Assembly (NCBI GenBank): GCA_964580455.1
Contig: CAZOKO010000090.1
Location: forward strand, 1 to 11,197
Direction: 5' to 3'
DNA length: 11,197 nucleotides
Source: CAZOKO01 sp964580455
Lineage (GTDB): Bacteria; Desulfobacterota; WTBG01
How positions within the stretch are numbered: the stretch's first letter is position 1; every line of letters begins with the position of its first letter. Made by a program: the position numbers and the translations under genes. Shown piece by piece: positions 6,337-11,197 of the stretch. Under the pieces are notes generated by a model. The model ran no database searches, was not told the origin of the DNA, and saw only the letters and a list, made by a program, of their open reading frames with translations.

Positions 6337-6642
6337 TTATGCTAAGGTGATAACGCAGTTATCTTCACCAAAGGGGTTAGACACATATGATTCGCTCTCC
6401 GGATCATTTTGCCATTGTCCATCGACTAAGAATCTGTATTCATACCTGCCTGGTGAAAGATTAATGTTGGTCTTCCACAACCCGTTTGAGGTTTTCTTAA
6501 GAGGGTTGACATCAGCATTCCAGGAATTGAAGTCCCCTGCCAGGAGGACACTCTGAGCACCTGGAGCCATGAATTTAAAAGTGGCTTTCTTGTGATTTTG
6601 TTCCTTGTGCGTAATCTTCTTCACTTCTTTTTTCTTAACCAT
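6337..6642 (-). CDS. Stand-alone CBM48/AMPK-type glycogen-binding protein
   Basis: A 101-residue protein: a lysine-rich tail (residues 1-20) and one early-set/CBM48 domain (about 20-101). By eye against AMPK beta the carbohydrate-contacting residues are W41 (GDFNSW), R70 in place of lysine (YEYRF), W77 (DGQW) and N95 (GEDNC). The domain is the same type as the C-terminus of the ParA fusion, with shared GDF-SW, PG-Y-Y-F-VDG-W and DP blocks, so the two are probably paralogous. Family role: binding alpha-glucan, normally as an accessory domain of branching and debranching enzymes. It is the last gene of the minus-strand operon, 33 bases after the GH57 stop, and may supply in trans the binding module the GH57 enzyme lacks. 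The ATG is preceded by GGAGG (6655-6651). Confidence 0.88.
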   Translation of the reverse strand: MVKKKEVKKITHKEQNHKKATFKFMAPGAQSVLLAGDFNSWNADVNPLKKTSNGLWKTNINLSPGRYEYRFLVDGQWQNDPESESYVSNPFGEDNCVITLA

Positions 6643-6675
6643 AATTTAACCCTCCATACAATTATGTTGTTAAAA

Positions 6676-8256
6676 CTAGCAAAAGACCTCAAAGTTTATC
6701 TGTGGGAAAATATTGTTCATTTGTTCAGCTTTCTTGAGCCAGCAGTGATCAATACTCCCTCTTTTTACATCAGCACAGATTTTATCGAACCTTGAAATAT
6801 GATCATTTGTTCTTTTAACTGCATATTCGACCATAGTGCTGGTTTTCATGATAAAAGCCCAATCGCTGCTTTGGGCGAGTAACAGTTCTCGAGCAGCCTG
6901 ATTGAGAGCTCGTTCTGTTAAACCATTTACTCCCCTGTAGGTTCTTGCTAATGCAACCATTTGATCTGCAGCTTTATGGAGATGAGGATAAATCCAGTCA
7001 TTGCTTCCGTTTAGCCACACCTCATTATAACCTTTGTAACCCCAGCTTGCTGCTGAGGGTGAACAAGCCTGATTGATAGGATATTTTTCTAAATAATCAG
7101 AAGGGGTTATAAGTTCAATAATGTGCTGGTCATGTACAATCTTCCGAATCAGGAAATTGATCCAATCTGGTCCTTCAAACCACCAGTGTCCAAATAACTC
7201 GGCATCGTAAGGAGTAACCAGGATGGGAGGTCTATCCATCCAGTAGGAAAGGTGTTCAATCTGTTTTTCCCGATTAAACATAAAATTACCAGCATGAGTA
7301 GCGGCCTTTTCTAGTCCCCACTCGGGTATGTAAGGTTCTTTATGATCTGTTTTACCAGTTATCCTGTAATATTTAATCCCTGTGTTTATTCTTATGCCAT
7401 CGCTGTGAATATAGGGTTTGATATAATTGAAGTCAAGGTCATGTCCTATGTCTCTGTAAAACTCTCTATAATCGTAATCACCTGGATATCCTTCTTTGGA
7501 ACTCCAGACCTGTTTGGAAGATTCATAATCTCTGCCGAAGGATGCCGTTCCATTTGAACAATAAACAGGAGCGTAGGTACCGTATCGAGGCTTTGGTTCA
7601 GCGTTAAGTATGCCGTGTGTGTCAAGAACAAAATATCTGATACCTGCATCCTTTAATATTTCTTCTAACCCTGGGTAGTAACCACATTCAGGGAGCCAGA
7701 TGCCCACGGGTTTTCTCCCAAAGACCTTCTGGTAATGCTCAACCGCTATGTGAATCTGTGCCTTGACAGCACAAGTGTTCATTCTGATAAGTGGCAGGTA
7801 TGCATGTGTGGCGGGGCAAGTAATGATTTCTAATCTGCCCATATCCTGAAACTGTTTGAAGGCCTTGATTAACTTCTTTTTGTACCTGTTAACAAAGATG
7901 TTTCGTGCTTCCAGAAACCTTTTATGGTACATTTTTGCCAGCATAAGAAACTTGGGGTGCCTGCGATTTCTGACAATTTCCTTTTCTGCTAATTCGATTA
8001 ATTTTTCTATGTGGTTGATATACCTTGCTTGAAGCAACTCATCTTCCAGCATAGAGATAAGGGTGGGGGTAAGAGACATAGTAATACGGTAGGGAATATT
8101 ATCTCTTACCAATCCCTCAAATATCTTGATCAGAGGAATATAAGTCTCTGTTATAGCTTCGTAGAGCCAGTCTTCTTCCAGGAAGTCATCGTGCTCTGGA
8201 TGTCTTACAAATGGGAGATGGGCATGAAGTATAAGAGAGAGATACCCTTTAGCCAT
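6676..8256 (-). CDS. GH57 1,4-alpha-glucan branching enzyme
   Basis: A 526-residue GH57 protein with the DUF1957-type C-terminal domain, the length and architecture of bacterial and archaeal GH57 branching enzymes (EC 2.4.1.18). Conserved regions: LILHAHLPFVRHPE (8-21), CPATHAYLPLI (147-157), GIWLPECGYYPGLEEIL (185-201; nucleophile E190), TPYDAELFGHWWFEGPDWI (348-366; acid D351), and the C-terminal helical part with a GYNEVWLNGSNDWIYPHLHKA-like segment (about 409-429). Both catalytic residues are present. The enzyme creates alpha-1,6 branches in glycogen-type glucans in the cytoplasm. The ATG overlaps the upstream DUF4912 stop (ATGGCTAA), with AAAGGA at 8270-8265, implying translational coupling. 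No CBM48 lies in the enzyme itself; a separate CBM48 gene follows. Confidence 0.93.
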   Translation of the reverse strand: MAKGYLSLILHAHLPFVRHPEHDDFLEEDWLYEAITETYIPLIKIFEGLVRDNIPYRITMSLTPTLISMLEDELLQARYINHIEKLIELAEKEIVRNRRHPKFLMLAKMYHKRFLEARNIFVNRYKKKLIKAFKQFQDMGRLEIITCPATHAYLPLIRMNTCAVKAQIHIAVEHYQKVFGRKPVGIWLPECGYYPGLEEILKDAGIRYFVLDTHGILNAEPKPRYGTYAPVYCSNGTASFGRDYESSKQVWSSKEGYPGDYDYREFYRDIGHDLDFNYIKPYIHSDGIRINTGIKYYRITGKTDHKEPYIPEWGLEKAATHAGNFMFNREKQIEHLSYWMDRPPILVTPYDAELFGHWWFEGPDWINFLIRKIVHDQHIIELITPSDYLEKYPINQACSPSAASWGYKGYNEVWLNGSNDWIYPHLHKAADQMVALARTYRGVNGLTERALNQAARELLLAQSSDWAFIMKTSTMVEYAVKRTNDHISRFDKICADVKRGSIDHCWLKKAEQMNNIFPQINFEVFC

Positions 8257-9343
8257 TCTGTTTGTCCTTTTTCTCGATTTCTTTTTCCCACCTTATATCA
8301 CTGCCGTAGTGGGTATTAATTTCAGTGAAGAGTTCCCGTTCGGAATCTTTTTTAGATGGACCAACTCTTTGACGGAGTGGGTTCTTTACTGGGGGAGTTT
8401 TGGTTTTTACTAATTGACGTCTTGGTATAAATTGCAAATTGCTATAGTGAGTTTTTACATCATTTTCAAGAATGCGAGTCTTAATGTTTGTCTCGATCGT
8501 TTTATTTTTAGTAAATAATTTCTTCTTATCATGCGAGCCCTTTTCTACAACGGTTTCTTCTTGGGGAGAATCTTTTTCTGCAGATGTTGGAATATACTTT
8601 GACACAACTTTCTTCGTTGATGAAGGGGTGTGAGATGCGTCTTCAGGTTTATTTTCTTCTTTCTGGGATTTTGCAGGGAGCATTGAGATCTCCTCATAGT
8701 TTCCTGAAACTTTCATCCACTGTTCTTTACCAGAGGAAGATTGATAAGCTCTGGGGGTTTCTATATAGTTGGAGCGTGAAATGGGATAAAAATCTCCCCG
8801 AAATGATTTCATGCCAATTTCTACGCAGAGTGATTTATGGGGACTCCAGAGATCGACATACCAGTTTCCTCTGTTTCTGTTTACTTCAATATCAAAATGG
8901 CTGTGAGCATTTTTACCATTAAATTGGATATAAGTAACGTCATAAAACCTGATGATTTGTTTTGGGGGACGGGAGTGTTTGAGTAATTGTTTTAAAATTC
9001 TCTCTTTGTCACTATGAGTAATTTCCCAGTAAGCATGCAAACTGTAAGGATCGATGTCCATCAGTACAATCCTGCTTTCTTCAGGCTGTTCAGCTTTATT
9101 GGGTTTAGCAGAGCTCTCTGAACCCCCTGTTGTTTTTCCTGTAGGGTTGGCATCAGAAATATACTTTTCTTTAGAAGACTTCTTAGACCTCTTATGTGTT
9201 TCAGGATAGGAGGGACCAGCGTTTTTCTTTTTAGGAGCTGTATCCTGAAATTTTGATACTTCCCCATTGATGAAATAGGTTTTAAGCTGTTCACCTTTCT
9301 TGCTACCAAGTTCGACTTTTTCTTTTTTAAGTTCTAAACCCAA
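8249..9343 (-). CDS. DUF4912 domain protein with long disordered flanks
   Basis: A 364-residue protein. The core DUF4912 domain is at about 90-200: IVLMDIDPYSLHAYWEIT (92-109), IRFYDVT (131-137), HSHFDIEV (147-154), GNWYVDLWSP (159-168), and FYPISRSN-IETPRA (185-199). The N-terminal 90 residues and everything after about 220 are rich in Lys, Ser, Glu, Pro and Thr and look disordered. DUF4912 has no established reaction; to my knowledge it recurs near GH57 and glycosyltransferase genes, so a structural or binding role in alpha-glucan metabolism is likely. The start is TTG at 9343; the same frame has a TAG at 9367-9365 and no ATG before residue 95. The stop overlaps the GH57 start. The GT4 gene ends 148 bases upstream. 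Confidence 0.82.
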   Translation of the reverse strand: MGLELKKEKVELGSKKGEQLKTYFINGEVSKFQDTAPKKKNAGPSYPETHKRSKKSSKEKYISDANPTGKTTGGSESSAKPNKAEQPEESRIVLMDIDPYSLHAYWEITHSDKERILKQLLKHSRPPKQIIRFYDVTYIQFNGKNAHSHFDIEVNRNRGNWYVDLWSPHKSLCVEIGMKSFRGDFYPISRSNYIETPRAYQSSSGKEQWMKVSGNYEEISMLPAKSQKEENKPEDASHTPSSTKKVVSKYIPTSAEKDSPQEETVVEKGSHDKKKLFTKNKTIETNIKTRILENDVKTHYSNLQFIPRRQLVKTKTPPVKNPLRQRVGPSKKDSERELFTEINTHYGSDIRWEKEIEKKDKQNG

Positions 9344-9491
9344 ATTCTGCTTCTTTCGGATTGTCTATTCCCCGTTCACCAGAGTATTAGTACAAAAGTA
9401 ATCTGCTTCCATTAAGAAATGACGAGCTTGCTTGTTATTGTCATATACTTTCGGGAACCATCATGCATCACCCCAGAAGAAATAGCAGCAG

Positions 9492-10649
9492 TTACTCCTG
9501 ATATATGTGTAATACCTGGTCAGCAATACTGTCCCAGGAAAAGGAGCTTTCCACAGCAGTCCTTCCATTTCTTCCCATCCAGCGTGCATGTTCAAAGTCT
9601 CTAAACATGTTACCAATGCCCCAGGCAATTGATTCAGGGTAGTCATATATTTTAAGTCCGTCGACTTCGTGCCAGACGAATTCGGAAGGCCCACCATTAC
9701 AGCTGGCCACCACCGGCTTGCCTGCGCTCCAGGCTTCTAAAATGACGATGCCAAATGGTTCATTTCTGCTGGGTACACATACAATATCAGAGGCTTTATA
9801 AAGATTGATTAATTCCTGCCCAGAGCGGTAGCCCAGAAATCTGGTAGCGTGAGATACACCCAGTGACCAGGCTTGGCTTTCAACGCTATGGCGCATATCT
9901 CCATCTCCCACAAAAATAAACTTGGCATTGGGATAATAGTGTAATATGGAAGGGATGGCTTCAACCAGCAAATCAGGCCCCTTCTGGTAAGTCATTCTTC
10001 CAACAAAAAGGGCGGTAGGATCTACAGGCCCAATCCCGTAGTGAGCTTTAACCTCAGCAGGAATTAGCCACCCATCAAAGTTGTGGTAGTTGATTCCATT
10101 ATAGACAACCCTTACTTTCCAGTCGGGCACATTATACATCCACATAATCTCGTTTTTTAAGGCGTTAGAAACGGTCATTACCCGGTCAGCACAAAATGTG
10201 CCATGCCTTTCGTGATCTCTCACTCGTGCAGATTGTCCTCCCCAGAAGTTGTTACCACACCGTCCATATTCAGTGGAGTGGATGGTAAATGCAATCTTTT
10301 TTCCTCTTCCTTCCTTAATCCATACGGCGGCGTTAGATGCCAACCAGTCATGGGCATGAACAATGTCAAAGTGTCCGATAAAGTCTTCTGTCTGGTAGAA
10401 ATGGTGGACAAAGGAGCGACACATATCATTGATTTCATCTACTAAATCAGGTTGAAGATTGAAGGGACATCTGTGGTAGTGGACTCCATCAATCTGTTGG
10501 TAACTTGACTGCCATTCTCCCATTCTGGTAAAGATGTGAACTTCATGTCCTTTCCTCTCCAAAGCTGCAGCCATTTCAGTAACTACCGCTGATACCCCAC
10601 CTATATTGATGGAGTGGAGAGACTCCCATGAAAGCATAGCAATTCGCAT
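9492..10649 (-). CDS. GT4 glycosyltransferase, probable glycogen/alpha-glucan synthase
   Basis: A 385-residue retaining glycosyltransferase with GT-B fold. The N-terminal domain has the glycine loop INIGGVSAVV (14-23), an AHDWLASNAA segment (99-108) and TIHSTEYGR (122-130). The donor-binding domain has LFVGRMTYQKGPDLLVEA (214-231; R218, K223), FVGDGDMR (246-253) and the EX7E motif EPFGIVILE (297-305), followed by GKPVVASCNGGPSE. This matches GT4 enzymes that accompany GH57 branching enzymes and likely use ADP- or UDP-glucose to elongate alpha-1,4-glucan; the donor cannot be read from sequence, and a trehalose- or sucrose-type GT4 is possible. It is the first gene of the minus-strand operon. 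The ATG has AAAGG eight bases upstream (10662-10658), partly paired in a small ACCTT/AAGGT stem. Confidence 0.88.
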   Translation of the reverse strand: MRIAMLSWESLHSINIGGVSAVVTEMAAALERKGHEVHIFTRMGEWQSSYQQIDGVHYHRCPFNLQPDLVDEINDMCRSFVHHFYQTEDFIGHFDIVHAHDWLASNAAVWIKEGRGKKIAFTIHSTEYGRCGNNFWGGQSARVRDHERHGTFCADRVMTVSNALKNEIMWMYNVPDWKVRVVYNGINYHNFDGWLIPAEVKAHYGIGPVDPTALFVGRMTYQKGPDLLVEAIPSILHYYPNAKFIFVGDGDMRHSVESQAWSLGVSHATRFLGYRSGQELINLYKASDIVCVPSRNEPFGIVILEAWSAGKPVVASCNGGPSEFVWHEVDGLKIYDYPESIAWGIGNMFRDFEHARWMGRNGRTAVESSFSWDSIADQVLHIYQE

Positions 10650-10719
10650 GGTAATAACCTTTATATTAAGGTGAATGATTACTGATATAGTGTTTCCTGA
10701 TCAATTGTTATAGCAATTT

Positions 10720-10838
10720 GTCATTGCGATCAATAGCAGAGAAATCTCTGAATAGTTGGAATTAAGTTAGATTGCGGAGCCTGTCCCGAGCCATTTCCAA
10801 AAGATTGTTTCGTTGGTCTTTTCACTCCTCGCAATGAC
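10720..10838 (-). repeat. MITE-like repeat, copy 2 (inverted relative to copy 1)
   Basis: A 119-base element with ends GTCATTGCGA and TCGCAATGAC (perfect 10-base inverted ends). Read on the minus strand it aligns with copy 1: GTCATTGCGAG, then CGAAACAATCT, GGCTC, ACAGGCTCCGCAATCTA. It lies upstream of the GT4 gene and could affect its expression. On its right it abuts the palindrome GAATAACAT-ATG-ATGTTATTC (10839-10859). Confidence 0.7.
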
Positions 10839-10960
10839 GAATAACATATGATGTTATTCACGGAACGCCCTATTAGCTAAAAGCTTTACATATGAATAAT
10901 ACAGAGATTTATTGTGATGGCAATTGATAATTTCTACTTTACAGATACTTTCTCTATGGG

Positions 10961-10980
10961 TTTTGTAGTTAACTACAAAA
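10961..10980. promoter_or_regulatory. Perfect 20-base palindrome, possible operator
   Basis: TTTTGTAGTTAACTACAAAA is identical on both strands with no spacer. That form suits a dimeric regulator site. It lies about 40 bases upstream of an extended -10 box and 150 bases before the gene start at 11113. Confidence 0.35.
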
Positions 10981-11015
10981 ATGCGCGTGTGAAAAAAACT
11001 AAAATAAAATAAGGA

Positions 11016-11024
11016 TGATATACT
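11016..11024 (+). promoter_or_regulatory. Extended -10 promoter before the right-edge gene
   Basis: TGATATACT, a TG-N extended -10 with TATACT one mismatch from consensus. No clear -35 box lies at the right distance. A transcript would start near 11031 and run through the nested hairpin into the gene at 11113. Confidence 0.3.
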
Positions 11025-11046
11025 ATTTTTAGTTGAAACTTGAAAT

Positions 11047-11111
11047 AGTGGCTCCCCCGTGGAATAATCCACGGGAGAAAAAAAACAAACCTTTAAAAGG
11101 AAGGAGCCACT
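11047..11111 (+). repeat. Nested inverted repeats covering the ribosome site of the right-edge gene
   Basis: Outer arms AGTGGCTCC (11047-11055) and GGAGCCACT (11103-11111) are perfect complements. Inside the left arm is a second stem, CCCGTGGA-ATAA-TCCACGGG (11056-11075). The right outer arm contains the GGAG Shine-Dalgarno of the ATG at 11113, so the folded RNA would hide it. This arrangement is familiar from insertion-sequence ends. Confidence 0.55.
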
Positions 11112-11112
11112 G

Positions 11113-11197
11113 ATGAGAGTAAACACCAGAAAGAGAAGAAAAGCAAGAAGAGTATTTGAGCAGATGTATGGGAAGCAGGAAATGATAGATCGGATGT
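11113..11197 (+). CDS. 5' end of a gene, possibly a transposase (partial)
   Basis: Only 28 codons lie inside the window; the frame is still open at the edge. The start reads MRVNTRKRRKARRVFEQMYG and is strongly basic, as at the N-terminus of a DNA-binding protein. A good ribosome site (AAGGAAGGAG, 11097-11106) precedes the ATG. The inverted repeats just upstream make a transposase the best guess, but 28 residues do not identify a family. Confidence 0.45.
   Translation, partial: MRVNTRKRRKARRVFEQMYGKQEMIDRM

Larger units (their letters stand above)
10650..11112. other. 463-base gap: MITE-like repeat, palindromes, IS-like leader
   Basis: No complete gene is visible between the GT4 start and the gene at 11113. 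From left to right: a short leader for the GT4 operon (10650-10719), MITE-like copy 2 (10720-10838), a 9-base-arm palindrome touching it (10839-10859), a 20-base palindrome (10961-10980), an extended -10 site (11016-11024) and a nested hairpin (11047-11111). The stretch 10860-10960 shows nothing. Confidence 0.6.

Noticed and set aside
6349..6363. GATAAC-GCA-GTTATC inverted repeat between the convergent genes
   Set aside because: It lies within the last codons of the CBM48 gene and lacks a following T run, so it is not a convincing terminator.
9365..9412. Minus-strand ATG frame of 15 codons (MEADYF...) ending just before the DUF4912 start
   Set aside because: Very short, with no ribosome site; the same frame is closed by a stop about 17 codons upstream. 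No support for a gene.
9344..9491. Possible frameshifted C-terminal extension of the GT4 gene in the 148-base gap
   Set aside because: One alternative frame is open for about 27 codons after the GT4 stop, but the GT4 protein already has normal length and ending, and the translation shows no recognisable motif.
11056..11075. Strong GC-rich hairpin next to a homopolymer run, resembling an intrinsic terminator
   Set aside because: On the plus strand the run after the stem is A rather than T, and on the minus strand the T run lies before the stem, so it has the wrong polarity for a terminator in either direction.
1..11197. tRNA, rRNA, riboswitch or CRISPR array
   Set aside because: No cloverleaf, rRNA-like stretch, known riboswitch core or regularly spaced direct repeats were found by reading either strand.

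Overview
The window is a moderately AT-rich bacterial chromosomal segment with strong AGGAGG-type ribosome binding sites, several probable TTG starts and good sigma-70-like promoters. No rRNA, tRNA or single-copy marker is present, so the organism cannot be named. The set of glycogen-type genes (GT4 glycosyltransferase, DUF4912 protein, GH57 branching enzyme, small CBM48 protein), the ParA/MinD-like genes and the GTCATTGCGAG-ended small repeats would fit Brocadiales-type Planctomycetes, Omnitrophota or a similar uncultured lineage. That is an inference at low confidence.

Layout. Positions 103-582 (minus) encode a DUF456 membrane protein with a good promoter. Positions 860-1747 and 1886-2638 (plus) encode an atypical SDR/NmrA-like protein and a fumarylacetoacetate-hydrolase-family enzyme, both ordinary metabolic genes. 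A 365-base AT-rich gap then carries a promoter and leader for a plus-strand cassette: a small ribbon-helix-helix protein (3004-3192), a ParA ATPase fused to a C-terminal CBM48/AMPK-type glycogen-binding domain (3375-4451), a MinD-like protein with a ruined P-loop and a ParB-like N-terminal motif (4521-5462), and, beyond a MITE-like repeat, a PD-(D/E)XK-like protein of unknown function (5653-6219).

Convergent with this is a minus-strand operon read from 10649 down to 6337: GT4 glycosyltransferase, DUF4912 protein, GH57 1,4-alpha-glucan branching enzyme (its start overlaps the DUF4912 stop) and a stand-alone CBM48 protein. Beyond it, 10650-11112 holds a second inverted MITE-like copy, two palindromes and a hairpin leading into a gene start cut by the window edge, possibly a transposase.

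How the genes may work together. The right-hand operon plausibly makes and branches an alpha-glucan. The left-hand cassette has the parts of a ParA-type positioning system (ATPase, small DNA-binding protein, possible ATPase-activating partner), but its ATPase carries a domain whose glycogen-contacting residues are intact. The strongest hypothesis here is a ParA-family system that positions or segregates glycogen granules, or ties glycogen state to chromosome partition. This is inferred from domain architecture and neighbourhood only.
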